Source of the DNA: Oxalobacter formigenes
Lineage (GTDB): Bacteria; Pseudomonadota; Gammaproteobacteria; Burkholderiales; Burkholderiaceae_D
Reading direction: 5' to 3'
NCBI GenBank assembly: GCA_023667225.1
Contig: JAMPAN010000013.1
Span: forward strand, 1 to 38,241
Length of the DNA: 38,241 bases
Shown piece by piece: positions 23,253 through 32,279 of this stretch. Position numbers and translations under genes: made by a program. The notes beneath the pieces were generated by a model that was not told where the DNA came from, did not search any database, and saw only the letters and a list, made by a program, of their open reading frames with translations. How positions within the stretch are numbered: the stretch's first letter is position 1; every line of letters starts with the position of its first letter.

Positions 23253-24547
23253 ACAACAAGATTGCCACCGCCAGACTGGATTTCAGCAACTCCGCCCCTG
23301 CTGTTGACCTGCCGGTTTACAAAGGCTCTATGGGACCGGACGCCATCGACATGCGCGCACTTTACAGCAAATCAGGCAAACTCTCCTACGATCCCGGCTT
23401 CATGGCAACCGCGTCCTGCCAGTCCGCTATCTCATACATTGATGGTGAAAAGGGTGAGCTGCTTTACCGCGGCTATCCCATTGAGCAGCTGGCCGTTTCC
23501 TGCGATTACATGGACACCTGCTACCTCCTTCTGAAAGGCGAACTGCCCACCAAAGAGGAAAAAGCCGTCTTTACCAAAAACGTGGCAGACCACGCAATGG
23601 TACACGAGCAAATGCAGTTCTTCTTCCGCGGTTTCAGGCGCGACTCCCATCCCATGTCCATTCTCGTTGCAACCGTCGGCGCGCTCTCCTCGTTCTACCA
23701 CGATTCACTTGACATCACCGACCCGGCCCATCGTGAAATGGCGGCGCAGCGCCTCCTGGCCCACATGCCGACACTGGTTGCCATGTGTTACAAATATTCC
23801 ATCGGCCAACCCTTCATCTATCCGTGCAAAGACCTGTACTACACCGCCAATTTCATGCGCATGATGTTTGCCACCCCGGCCGAGGAATACCGCATCAACA
23901 ATGTGCTGGTACGCGCGCTTGACCGCATTCTCATCCTGCATGCAGACCATGAGCAAAACGCCTCTACCACCACCGTTCGCCTGGCTGGTTCCAGCGGTGC
24001 AAACCCCTTTGCCTGCATCTCTGCCGGCATTGCCTGTCTGTGGGGACCGGCGCATGGCGGGGCAAATGAAGCCGCGCTGACCATGATCCGCCAGATCGGC
24101 TCCGTCGAAAAAGTAGGCGAATTCGTCAAAAGCGTCAAAGACCCGGCCAACCATTCCCGCCTGATGGGATTCGGCCACCGCGTTTACAAAAACATCGATC
24201 CGCGCGCTACCCTGATGCGCGAAACCTGTCACGAAGTACTCAACGAACTGGGCCTGCATAACGATCCGCTCTTTAAGATTGCACTTGAAATTGAACGTGT
24301 CGCACTGGAAGATGATTACTTTGTCTCCCGCAGACTCTATCCTAACGTGGACTTCTATTCCGGTATCGTCCAATCCGCACTTGGCATCCCCTCCAACCTC
24401 TTTACCGGCATATTCTCCCTGGCACGCACCGTTGGCTGGATTGCCCAGTGGAAAGAAATGATCTCCGACCCGGAACAACGCATCGGCCGCCCCCGCCAGC
24501 TTTACATCGGCGAACCCCGGCGTGATGTCCCGTCCAGCCGTCCATAA
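23249..24547 (+). CDS. gltA: Citrate synthase (type II, hexameric-type)
   Basis: GltA condenses oxaloacetate and acetyl-CoA to citrate, the entry step of the TCA cycle. The active-site His residues lie in [10 protein letters not shown] and [14 protein letters not shown] and the Asp in [29 protein letters not shown] and the C-terminal [11 protein letters not shown] are typical. At 432 residues the length is normal. In many betaproteobacteria gltA follows the sdh genes, but here it stands alone behind its own promoter, with a terminator after it. Confidence 0.97.
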   Translation: MNNKIATARLDFSNSAPAVDLPVYKGSMGPDAIDMRALYSKSGKLSYDPGFMATASCQSAISYIDGEKGELLYRGYPIEQLAVSCDYMDTCYLLLKGELPTKEEKAVFTKNVADHAMVHEQMQFFFRGFRRDSHPMSILVATVGALSSFYHDSLDITDPAHREMAAQRLLAHMPTLVAMCYKYSIGQPFIYPCKDLYYTANFMRMMFATPAEEYRINNVLVRALDRILILHADHEQNASTTTVRLAGSSGANPFACISAGIACLWGPAHGGANEAALTMIRQIGSVEKVGEFVKSVKDPANHSRLMGFGHRVYKNIDPRATLMRETCHEVLNELGLHNDPLFKIALEIERVALEDDYFVSRRLYPNVDFYSGIVQSALGIPSNLFTGIFSLARTVGWIAQWKEMISDPEQRIGRPRQLYIGEPRRDVPSSRP

Positions 24548-24562
24548 AACCATCCTTTTCCT

Positions 24563-24590
24563 GGGGAAAGCCCTTCCGGCTTTCCCCCTT
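24563..24590 (+). terminator. Terminator after gltA
   Basis: GGGGAAAGCC (24563-24572) pairs with GGCTTTCCCC (24578-24587) around a five-base loop, followed by CTT. It is 15 bases after the gltA stop. Confidence 0.7.
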
Positions 24591-24680
24591 TGCGCCGCCG
24601 CAATCACCCTTGGCGCCGGCTGAACTCACACACGAGCTTCCAGTCCCAATCCCTGTCACCTTCATTTTCCGTTACACGCC

Positions 24681-25367
24681 ATGATTCCGCGCACCCGCCC
24701 GCTTCCTGCCATCTCCTGCCGCCTTCCCATGTGCCCGCCCCCGCCGCTCTCCTTATCGCCCGATACGTCATTGGATGAGCAGTCTGCTGCCGGCATCCTG
24801 GATGGATTGGCAACCCGGCAAAACCAGGACGGCGGATTCGGCAGTTTTCATCCCGGCGATCAGGCAAAATCCACCGCCTCTGCAACCTGCGCAGTAACCG
24901 AAATCATCCTCCAGATCGGCATCACCGGCCGCAACCATTCCTTGGCAGTGCACCCTGTTGTCACCGGTATTATCGACTATCTCCGGAACTATCCGCCCCT
25001 GTCGGCAAATACTCCCTATGGCAGCAAACCTGCTTCATGGGAACGTCCTAATGCGCCCTGGTGGAAAAAAAACCGGCCCACCCGCTTTCACCCGCTGGCC
25101 GCCCTGACCGGATTTGCCCTGTCTTTCGCCCCTCGCCGCCTGCCGCTTTATAAAAACAGCCTCCGCCAGGCAGACCACCTTATCCGCGCTTTTATCCGTT
25201 CCCCCTTTCTGGACAATGCCGCCGAAATCAACAGCATCAAACGGCTTATCTCCCATCTTCATGCCGGGGAAATCCCCGTCAGCGATCCACCGGCCCTCTA
25301 CCACCTCAAAATCCGCCAGCAAATAAATCTCCTGGCACAACAACACCAGCCCGGCACACGCCACTGA
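24681..25367 (+). CDS. Prenyltransferase/terpene-cyclase-like alpha-toroid protein, unknown function
   Basis: The 228-residue protein contains a QW-type repeat (LATRQNQDGGFGSFHPG) followed by a Thr/Ala-rich helix (STASATCAVTEIILQIGI), as in squalene-cyclase and prenyltransferase alpha/alpha toroid domains. A second, weaker unit is APWWKKN...FHPLAALTGFAL. The chain is too short for a full cyclase and no DxDD or metal-binding motif is visible, so it may be a binding domain or truncated relative. The start is uncertain: ATG 24681 or 24729, neither with a good ribosome binding site. It is convergent with the hydrolase gene. Confidence 0.6.
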   Translation: MIPRTRPLPAISCRLPMCPPPPLSLSPDTSLDEQSAAGILDGLATRQNQDGGFGSFHPGDQAKSTASATCAVTEIILQIGITGRNHSLAVHPVVTGIIDYLRNYPPLSANTPYGSKPASWERPNAPWWKKNRPTRFHPLAALTGFALSFAPRRLPLYKNSLRQADHLIRAFIRSPFLDNAAEINSIKRLISHLHAGEIPVSDPPALYHLKIRQQINLLAQQHQPGTRH

Positions 25368-25395
25368 CAGCAAAAAGACTGCCGGACACAGGAAA

Positions 25396-26193
25396 CTAGC
25401 AGAAACTGTCCTGGATAATCTCCCTTAAAATGGCATAAAACGGAGCCGCCCCATACTTTTCCCGAAAAGGCACATGCCCACACTGCGGCAGCAGATAATG
25501 CCTGAACGGAATGCAATTTGCCTGCAAAGGCAGCGTTATACCTTCTGCCGGACGGGGATCATATTCACCGTGAATAACATGCAGCGCACAACGTACATGC
25601 CTAATACGCCTTAACAGCTCCCCGCTCTCGCACATCGCCTCTGCCTCCTGCCAGATTCTCAGATACCCCTCAGGATTAAACGGCAAACGCACCTGCTGCT
25701 CCCCCTTTCCCATGCACAGTTCATAGTAATCCGTCTTTTCCAGCAATTCATCAATCTTCTGTATCAGCCAGCAGCCCTGTTCTCGTGGCGCCCGTTCCAG
25801 GCGAAAAACCAACCTGTTAAACAGCATCCATTCCTCCCTGCTCATTCTGGCTCGGCGGCAATCATGGATGCGAAAAGCATACCTTGCATCCAGCGGCGCG
25901 CATCCTGCCAGCACTGCCTGCCGGACATCCTGTGGATAAGCAGCAGCATACAACAGAGACAACCATGCGCCCCAGGCATGTCCAACCAGTACAACCGGCC
26001 TGGTACAACTTCGGCCGATCTGGTCATGCAACTCCTCAATCAGGGCAGCCACATCCTGTTTTGATTGCAATGGTTCAACAACCCCTGCCAATGATGACAA
26101 ATGCCTGGCTACCCCGGAAAGAAAACCCGGCGCTCCCGGCCCGCCATGAATGACGGCAACCCTGAAAGGCGGATCCCCGTATAACCGAATCAC
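25396..26193 (-). CDS. Alpha/beta-hydrolase fold protein with nucleophile Ser replaced by Ala
   Basis: The oxyanion motif HGGPG, the nucleophile elbow region GHAWGAWLSLLYA, the acid HGEYDPRP and the base QCGHVPF follow proline-iminopeptidase-like hydrolases. The elbow should read GHSWG, but the codon at the Ser position is GCC (Ala), one base from TCC. Asp and His remain. The protein is thus likely a non-catalytic binding form, or a mutated enzyme. GTG 26193 is preferred over ATG 26235 because a near-perfect AAGGAGG lies seven bases upstream of it. This gives 265 residues. Confidence 0.85.
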   Translation of the reverse strand: MIRLYGDPPFRVAVIHGGPGAPGFLSGVARHLSSLAGVVEPLQSKQDVAALIEELHDQIGRSCTRPVVLVGHAWGAWLSLLYAAAYPQDVRQAVLAGCAPLDARYAFRIHDCRRARMSREEWMLFNRLVFRLERAPREQGCWLIQKIDELLEKTDYYELCMGKGEQQVRLPFNPEGYLRIWQEAEAMCESGELLRRIRHVRCALHVIHGEYDPRPAEGITLPLQANCIPFRHYLLPQCGHVPFREKYGAAPFYAILREIIQDSFC

Positions 26194-26235
26194 ATTGCCA
26201 CCTCCTTCCCCCGGAAAACTATTCTTCCGGCCCAT

Positions 26236-26668
26236 CTTCCTTCATTGCATCAAACCATTTTCCTGCAATAGTTTTCCTGTTACAGCAAAAACAGACCAGA
26301 TTTGACTATATCTATCCGCAAAACCACCCGGAAACTTTTCATGAATAGTCTGTCAAAACAAAAAAAGAACCTCCGCCAAACCACCATAGCAAAACTCGAA
26401 TATTTTAGTATTTTTTCACGTCACAAATTGATTTTGCATAGCCCAAAGAAAAATTCATACAAGCCTCCACAACAAAAAGAACATCATCTGACATTACTTT
26501 ATTTGGCGTCTGTTTTCATGAAACGATAATACCACAATAATAGACCGTTTTTGACTTATTAAATCGCAACAAATCATAAAAGGTCTATATCACCAGGCCA
26601 TACCGGAACAGAAAAAAATGCATTCTTGTTGTATCATTCATCCATTCCAGGACGACACAGGAACTTTC
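26236..26668. other. AT-rich intergenic region
   Basis: About 430 bases, clearly AT-richer than the neighbours, contain no gene I can support. An open frame at 26302-26529 has no ribosome binding site and low-complexity Lys-rich composition. It probably holds the promoters for the divergent hydrolase and SLR genes, but no consensus elements were fixed. Confidence 0.4.
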
Positions 26669-27610
26669 ATGCCAATCAGCCTGCCCTTTTCCTCCCGGTT
26701 CGCGCCGCTTCCTGCCATCCTGCTTGCCGCAGGCTTTAGCCTTGCTGCCCCGGCACAGGCAACTGACACTCCGGCGCAGGACACGGGCATTTGCACCCAA
26801 TATGCGCTTGGACAAGGCGTGGAAAAAGATGAAAAAAAAGCCCATGCCTGCTACATTGCAGCCGCCCGCAAACATGATGCTGCCGCCATGTTCGGCCTGG
26901 GTGTTCTTTATGCAAAAGGAATCGGCGTTTCAAAAAATTATCGCGTCGCCGCCGAATGGTATCAGGCCGCGGCAGATCTGGGTCATAGCGGCGCCATGCA
27001 CAACCTTGGCAACCTGCATATTCTTGGATTAGGTGTGGAAAAAAATGACCAGACAGCCAAAAACTGGTATGAGAAAGCTGCTGCTTTAGGCGATACCGGC
27101 TCCATGTGCAACCTCGGCCACCTTTATCGCTACGGTTACGGCGTCCCTGTCAGCTTTGCCACAGCCCGCAGCTGGTATCAGAAAGGGAGCAGCTCCTACA
27201 ATGAATGCTGCCTGCTTAACCTTGCCTGGTTTACCTTTCGCGGCTGGGGAGCTCCGCAGGATTTGCCCGCTGCCTTCGAACTGGATAAAACCGGCGCGCT
27301 GATGGGCAGTCCGGCAGCCGCCTTTAACCTTGCACGCATGTATCATCATGGCCTGGGCATTTCCGAAAACCCCGCCCTGGCCTGGCACTGGTACCAGCAA
27401 AGCGCTCAAAACAACTATCCGCCTGCTATGAAACAAATGGCCGAAATCCTTGAACATGGCCTGCTCGGACAGGAAACCAATACCGAAAAAGCCGATAACT
27501 GGAAACAACAAGCCAAAACCGCTGCACGGGAAACAACAGCAGATCCCTTTTACTCTGCCGCCTATGGCCTGGAAATCCTCCTTCCCGTCATAACAGCGCC
27601 TGAGCCATGA
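26669..27610 (+). CDS. Exported Sel1-repeat protein with about seven divergent repeats
   Basis: From ATG 26669 (ACAGGA ribosome binding site) the protein has 313 residues: a signal peptide (ending AQA-TD) and about seven SLRs. Repeats four and five are unusual, with Cys-rich starts (GSMCNLG, NECCLLNLAWF) and a Trp-Gly turn (GWGAPQD). The C-terminal part (residues 270-313) leaves the repeat pattern. The gene is followed 25 bases later by a TPR protein gene, probably in one transcript. Confidence 0.86.
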   Translation: MPISLPFSSRFAPLPAILLAAGFSLAAPAQATDTPAQDTGICTQYALGQGVEKDEKKAHACYIAAARKHDAAAMFGLGVLYAKGIGVSKNYRVAAEWYQAAADLGHSGAMHNLGNLHILGLGVEKNDQTAKNWYEKAAALGDTGSMCNLGHLYRYGYGVPVSFATARSWYQKGSSSYNECCLLNLAWFTFRGWGAPQDLPAAFELDKTGALMGSPAAAFNLARMYHHGLGISENPALAWHWYQQSAQNNYPPAMKQMAEILEHGLLGQETNTEKADNWKQQAKTAARETTADPFYSAAYGLEILLPVITAPEP

Positions 27611-27635
27611 ACAAAAAAACCGAAAAGGAACCCGC

Positions 27636-28220
27636 ATGGAATACGCAGCAGAACTGCCGGAAGACCTCCAGGAACAAATAGAAGCCCTAAGCGGCCAGGG
27701 CGGAGAAGCTATGGAACAGGGCCGCTATGAAGAAGCCGTTGAACTGTATAACCAGGCGCTGGCCGCTCTGCCTGAACCTCGTGAAAACTGGGAAGCCTAT
27801 ATCTGGCTCAAGGCAGCCCTGGGAGACGCCTGCTTTCACATGGACCGTTTTGATGATGGGCTGGATCATTTCTATGAATCCTACACAGCATCCGGGCCGG
27901 AAAACGCCAACCCCTTCATCGTTTACCGGCTGGGACAGATATACCGCCAGATTGGCGATGAAGAGCGCGCCGTTGATTTTCTCACGCGCGCCTATCTGCT
28001 TGAAGGCGAAGACATCTTCGAAGACGAAGAAGACCTCGTTTACCTGCGCAACCGGGCAGACCTCCATGAGAATGACGAAGACGAAAACACCGGCGGATAC
28101 GAATACGGCGATGAAGAAGATTATGAAGATAGCCGTTACGGCGCAGGCCGTTTTGATGACGAAGGATTCTCCCGCGGCTACATTCCGCGGGACGACTACG
28201 AAGAATACGGCGACGATTGA
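27636..28220 (+). CDS. TPR-repeat protein with acidic, Tyr-rich C-terminus
   Basis: The 194-residue protein has no signal peptide and contains about three TPR units (GGEAMEQGRYEEAVELYNQA, AYIWLKAALGDACFHMDRFD, PFIVYRLGQIYRQIGDEERA), followed by about 60 acidic residues rich in Asp, Glu, Gly and Tyr. TPRs bind peptides or proteins. The acidic tail suggests electrostatic interactions. AAAGGA precedes ATG 27636 by eight bases. Its neighbour is an exported SLR protein, but the two probably reside in different compartments. Confidence 0.8.
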   Translation: MEYAAELPEDLQEQIEALSGQGGEAMEQGRYEEAVELYNQALAALPEPRENWEAYIWLKAALGDACFHMDRFDDGLDHFYESYTASGPENANPFIVYRLGQIYRQIGDEERAVDFLTRAYLLEGEDIFEDEEDLVYLRNRADLHENDEDENTGGYEYGDEEDYEDSRYGAGRFDDEGFSRGYIPRDDYEEYGDD

Positions 28221-28249
28221 TATCCTGCCAGAAACTCACACAACAAAAA

Positions 28250-28741
28250 TCAGGGATACCAGGGCAAATTATAGGTATTCTTGACACGCACCGAACACCG
28301 CAAATACCCCGTCCACAAAGAAGCTATCACAACAGAAAAAGCCACGCTGCAAACTCCCTGCCAAAAACTTCCTCCGGCACACCCAACCCGCAAAACCAGT
28401 TTGCCGGCAAGCAACGATGCCAGATTCAGTATTGGACCGGCCAGCCAGATCCCATACACCGCCGCCTTTACAGACGCCTTTTCCCGCACCCTGCAAAGGC
28501 GGTACCCCGTCAATATGGAAATCGTTGCACTGGCAAGAAAAAACAGCCAGGTAATCGCCTTGTAATCCTCCCAGGCAGGCAAACCGGCCACACCAAACAC
28601 CGTCTCAATTTTGGCCAGTCCGATATAAATCGTAACCAGCCCGCCCAACGGCCACAGCACCAGAAGATTGGCCGCAAGAAAAGCCAGCCAGCCTCCCATT
28701 CCCTGCCGTTTCGGGCTCTTTTCCCTTAACGACTCATACAT
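28250..28741 (-). CDS. DUF2569-like integral membrane protein
   Basis: From ATG 28741 the 163-residue product has a short polar N-terminus, GMGGWLAFLAANLLVLWPLG (the GGWL start is typical of DUF2569) and four hydrophobic segments in total. Function unknown. The longer frame up to 29023 lies inside the helicase gene and is unlikely. No clear ribosome binding site was found, so the start remains uncertain. It lies 157 bases downstream of the helicase stop on the same strand. Confidence 0.65.
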   Translation of the reverse strand: MYESLREKSPKRQGMGGWLAFLAANLLVLWPLGGLVTIYIGLAKIETVFGVAGLPAWEDYKAITWLFFLASATISILTGYRLCRVREKASVKAAVYGIWLAGPILNLASLLAGKLVLRVGCAGGSFWQGVCSVAFSVVIASLWTGYLRCSVRVKNTYNLPWYP

Positions 28742-28898
28742 ACCGACAGTCCGTGAAAACAGGCTTTGTGGGACTGCCAAAGCAAGGAAAAACTCCCGCG
28801 CCACTATCCTTTTTTTGCCACAAGTCAAAAGTGCGCATACACCAAGTTGCCTGCATATCCCGTCCTGCCTGAAAGCACAGCACCGTTTCAGCCCTTTA

Positions 28899-30917
28899 TT
28901 ACGCTTCCTCTTCTTTGCTTGCCAAAAATGCCAGCGCCTGCTCAAGGCTCCGTGTACGGGAAAATGGCGGCAGGCTCTGCCAGACACGCCGTCCATACCG
29001 CCTGGAAACCAGCCGCCCATCACAAATCATCAGCACACCCCGATCCCGCTCATCCCGAATTAACCTGCCGGATCCCTGCCTTAAATTCATGATAGCCTCC
29101 GGCAGCTGGCAATCCATAAACCCGTTTCCCCCTTCTTTTTCCAGCACGGCAATCCGTGCTGCCAGCACCGGATCATCCGGCGGTGCAAAAGGCAGCTTAT
29201 CCACCGCTACCAAAGACAGCGCCTCGCCGCGCACATCCACCCCTTCCCAAAAACTTTGGCTGCCCACCAGCACCCCGTTTCCTGCCTCGCGAAAACGTGC
29301 CAGCAGCTCCGTCCGGCTGGAATCGCCCTGAACAAAAAGCGGAAAAGGCCACCCGTGCGAGGCAAACGCCTCCTTAAAGCGCGCGGCAATCCGGTCCACC
29401 GCCCTAAGCGTTGTGCACAACACAAACGTCCGGCCGCCGGATGCCTCAATCAGCGGCAACACCGCCTCTGCCACCGCATCCGGAAACAACGGATCATTCG
29501 GCAGCGGCAGCCCTTCCGGCACATACAACAACCCCTGCCTGGCATAATCAAAAGGGCTGGCCCAGCTTTGCGAGCGGGCAGATTCCAGGCCAAGACGGGA
29601 AGCAAAATAGTGAAAATTGCCGCGAATCGCCAGCGTTGCCGAAGTAAAAATCCAGGCGCGCGGCGGCCCTTCCTCACGCTGCTTGGTAAAAATAGATGCC
29701 ACCGACAATGGCGTCTTGTGCAGCAGCAACATATTTCCCGATGCCTCCGCCCACAGCACATGCGCCATATCCGCCTCGCCCTTTGCCTCCTTTCCCCATT
29801 CCGCAAACTGGCTGGTCAAATCCACCGCCCGGCTATGGCACAACGCCAGCATCTCGGTTCGCTCAGCCTGCGTTGCCAATGCTTCCTCCAGCCGGCCAAG
29901 TCCCTTCGCCATTTCCATCACCCGCGCAAACAAGGGGTGATCCGCCTCCATCTGGCCCGCAGCCAGCTTCAGATAATCTTCCCTGAAAACCAGCCGCAAA
30001 TCCCTTGCAGCCTTCTCTACACCGGATACCAGCCGTCCCCAGTCCATCGCTTCCCGCGCATGAGCCAACCCTTCCGCCAGCGTATCCCTGCACAAGTCAA
30101 ATACATGCGAAGTGGAAACCGTTTCCCCAAAAAACAGCGTTGCCGTCTCTGGCAGCTGGTGCGCCTCGTCAAAAATCACCGTATTGGCCGTTGGCAGCAA
30201 CTCGGCCACCCCCGAATCCTTCAAGGCAATATCCGCAAAAAAAAGATGGTGGTTTACCACTACCACATCCGCCTGCTGCGCCTGCTGGCGCGCCTTTACT
30301 ACAAAACAGTCCCCATAATGGGAACACTCGGCCCCCAGGCAATTATCCCGGGTCGAAGTCACCATATGCCATATCATGGCGTTTTCCGGCACCTCGGCCA
30401 ACTCCGCCTTGTCGCCAGTCTGAGTCACCCTGGCGAAACGGGCAATCGAACGCAAATAACCCGCATCCGCACGTGAAGGCAGGCGGCCCTGCTCCATCGT
30501 CCGCTCCAGACGCAGACGGCATACATAATTGGCACGGCCTTTTAAAAGCGTTACCGTCACCGGCGCATGCAATGCCTGCCGCACTACCGGCATATCCTTT
30601 AAAAAAAGCTGATCCTGAAGATGCCTGGTTCCTGTTGAAATAATCACCTTGCCGCCCCACAGCAGCGCCGGAACCAGATAAGCAAACGTCTTGCCCGTAC
30701 CTGTACCGGCTTCTGCCACCAGCGTTTCGCGCTGCTCTATCGCATCGGCAATCGCTTGCGACATCTCCACCTGAAGCGGGCGCATACGGTAACCGTCAAC
30801 CATCCCGGCAAACGGCCCGGACGGGTCAAAAAAACGGGCTACTGCCGCATCATGCACGCCAGACGGCAAAGCAGTGGCGCCATCAGCGTTCAGTACGGAA
30901 TCAGGTATCTCGGTCAA
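28899..30917 (-). CDS. yoaA: DinG/YoaA-family ATP-dependent DNA helicase
   Basis: The 672-residue protein is an XPD-like superfamily 2 helicase, 5'-3', acting in DNA repair. It has Walker A EAGTGTGKTFAY, four Cys for a 4Fe-4S cluster (NYVC, then DNCLGAEC and GDC), NHHLFF, the DEAH box (VIFDEAHQLPE) and C-terminal motifs (SFWEGVDVRG, QGSGRLIRDERDRG). Length and motifs fit YoaA/DinG; the shorter form favours YoaA. The start is TTG 30917 with GAGG upstream. A promoter overlapped by a LexA-like box lies 50-85 bases upstream. Confidence 0.93.
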   Translation of the reverse strand: MTEIPDSVLNADGATALPSGVHDAAVARFFDPSGPFAGMVDGYRMRPLQVEMSQAIADAIEQRETLVAEAGTGTGKTFAYLVPALLWGGKVIISTGTRHLQDQLFLKDMPVVRQALHAPVTVTLLKGRANYVCRLRLERTMEQGRLPSRADAGYLRSIARFARVTQTGDKAELAEVPENAMIWHMVTSTRDNCLGAECSHYGDCFVVKARQQAQQADVVVVNHHLFFADIALKDSGVAELLPTANTVIFDEAHQLPETATLFFGETVSTSHVFDLCRDTLAEGLAHAREAMDWGRLVSGVEKAARDLRLVFREDYLKLAAGQMEADHPLFARVMEMAKGLGRLEEALATQAERTEMLALCHSRAVDLTSQFAEWGKEAKGEADMAHVLWAEASGNMLLLHKTPLSVASIFTKQREEGPPRAWIFTSATLAIRGNFHYFASRLGLESARSQSWASPFDYARQGLLYVPEGLPLPNDPLFPDAVAEAVLPLIEASGGRTFVLCTTLRAVDRIAARFKEAFASHGWPFPLFVQGDSSRTELLARFREAGNGVLVGSQSFWEGVDVRGEALSLVAVDKLPFAPPDDPVLAARIAVLEKEGGNGFMDCQLPEAIMNLRQGSGRLIRDERDRGVLMICDGRLVSRRYGRRVWQSLPPFSRTRSLEQALAFLASKEEEA

Positions 30918-30962
30918 GAAAAAACCTCAGCAGAAACATCAGAGAAAAATCTCCCATCCCCT

Positions 30963-30991
30963 ATTATAGGGCATTCCAAACATACTGTACA
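30963..30991 (-). promoter_or_regulatory. Promoter of the helicase gene
   Basis: On the minus strand TGTACA (30986-30991) and TATAAT (30963-30968) are 17 bases apart. Transcription would start near 30956, about 40 bases before the TTG start. Confidence 0.65.
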
Positions 30992-31002
30992 AAAAATCAG
31001 TT
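30983..31002. promoter_or_regulatory. LexA-box-like site overlapping the helicase promoter
   Basis: The site reads TACTGTACAAAAAATCAGTT and matches the E. coli LexA consensus at 14 of 20 positions, including the CTG-N10-CAG core. It covers the -35 element of the helicase promoter, the right place for repression. DinG-family helicases are LexA-regulated in E. coli. One half-site is imperfect (TCAG instead of ACAG). Confidence 0.5.
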
Positions 31003-31224
31003 AATTAACCTTCTTCCTTTCGTTTTCCTGGATAACGGCCTGTTATACATAGACAACCATAACATCCCGAACTATCGGCCTTGGCCCAAACACCGGCGGC
31101 ATCCCCTGCAAGAACTCCTACTGTTTTCCGGGCAAACTGCCCGCAACAGCCACTTGTAAAGGAAAAAACTGGTAAGCTTGGCGCTTTATCCGTACTGATA
31201 CCGGCAAACCAAAGGAACTCCGCC
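31003..31224. other. Spacer before xth
   Basis: About 220 bases without a supported gene. Frames running through here on either strand extend into the neighbouring genes but have no ribosome binding site. The spacer probably contains the xth promoter. Confidence 0.35.
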
Positions 31225-32004
31225 ATGACCATGCCAGCCGCACTAAAATTCATCTCCTGGAACGTCAACGGGCTGCGTGCCGCGCTCGGCAAAGGCTTTC
31301 TTAATATTGCCAGCCGGCTTGACCCGGATATCCTTTGCATACAGGAAACCAAAATGCAGCCAGGCCAGGCCGAAATTAACCTGCCGGGATACCGCCAATA
31401 CTGGAACAGTGCCGTCAAAAAAGGATATTCCGGCACAGCTGTTTTCTCCCGGCATGAACCGCTTTCCGCCACCTGCGGCATCGGCATCGAAGAACATGAC
31501 AACGAAGGCCGCGTCATCACCCTCGAATTTGACGCCTTCTATCTGGTTAACGTCTATACACCCAATTCCCGGCAAGGGCTGGTCCGGCTGGATTACCGAA
31601 TGAAATGGGAAGATGCCTTTCGCAGCTACCTGGCAAAACTGGATCAGTCACGGCCAGTCATCCTCTGCGGCGACCTGAACGTTGCCCATCAGGAAATCGA
31701 TCTCAAAAATCCCCAGGCCAACCGGAAAAATCCGGGCTTTACCGATGAAGAACGGGAACAAATGACCCGCCTTCTCAACACAGGCTTTACCGATACCTTC
31801 CGCACCCTGCATCCCGATGCCAGGGATGCCTACACCTGGTGGAGCTTCCGCAGCAACGCGCGCGCCAACAATGTCGGATGGCGTATCGACTACTTCCTTG
31901 TCTCAAACCGGCTCATGCCGGCAGTATCCGCTGCGGGCATCCTGCCAGACATTGCCGGCAGCGACCACTGTCCCGTACAGCTTGAACTCAAACCGGCTGT
32001 CTAA
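31225..32004 (+). CDS. xth: Exodeoxyribonuclease III / AP endonuclease
   Basis: The 259-residue protein belongs to the EEP nuclease family and repairs abasic sites. The motifs SWNVNGLRA, CIQETKM, YTPNSRQGL, GDLNVAHQEIDL, WSFRSNARANNVGWRIDYF and GSDHCPV contain all the usual catalytic and metal-binding residues (N, E, Y, D, N, D, H). ATG 31225 follows an AAAGGA site at good spacing. It is divergent from the helicase gene, so two DNA repair genes share one control region. Confidence 0.95.
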   Translation: MTMPAALKFISWNVNGLRAALGKGFLNIASRLDPDILCIQETKMQPGQAEINLPGYRQYWNSAVKKGYSGTAVFSRHEPLSATCGIGIEEHDNEGRVITLEFDAFYLVNVYTPNSRQGLVRLDYRMKWEDAFRSYLAKLDQSRPVILCGDLNVAHQEIDLKNPQANRKNPGFTDEEREQMTRLLNTGFTDTFRTLHPDARDAYTWWSFRSNARANNVGWRIDYFLVSNRLMPAVSAAGILPDIAGSDHCPVQLELKPAV

Positions 32005-32279
32005 ACGCCGTTTTGTCTCTGCCCACCGGTTGCCCTGCCTCTTCCCTTAACAGCCCCCTTTCATTCCCGCGCCATTTATTTTGCCTGCTGCCCGCCTTTA
32101 CATCCGGTACGGCCTTCACCCCGAAAAGACTTGTGCCATCGCAAAAAACCGTCTAACAGCATAAACCTGCCCCTGGCGGCACAGTCAAACTACCGGACTT
32201 TTTCAGCGATACCCGGCTGACACATTGCTGTACCGCCAGCCCGGAAAAACAAAAGCCACCAACGGAAACCCGACCGACC

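Noticed and set aside
23705-24607. Minus-strand open frame opposite gltA
   Set aside because: gltA on the plus strand is unmistakable. The antisense translation has no family resemblance.
29256-30476. Plus-strand open frame of about 406 codons opposite the helicase gene
   Set aside because: The minus strand carries every DinG/YoaA motif. The plus frame is a basic, low-complexity shadow.
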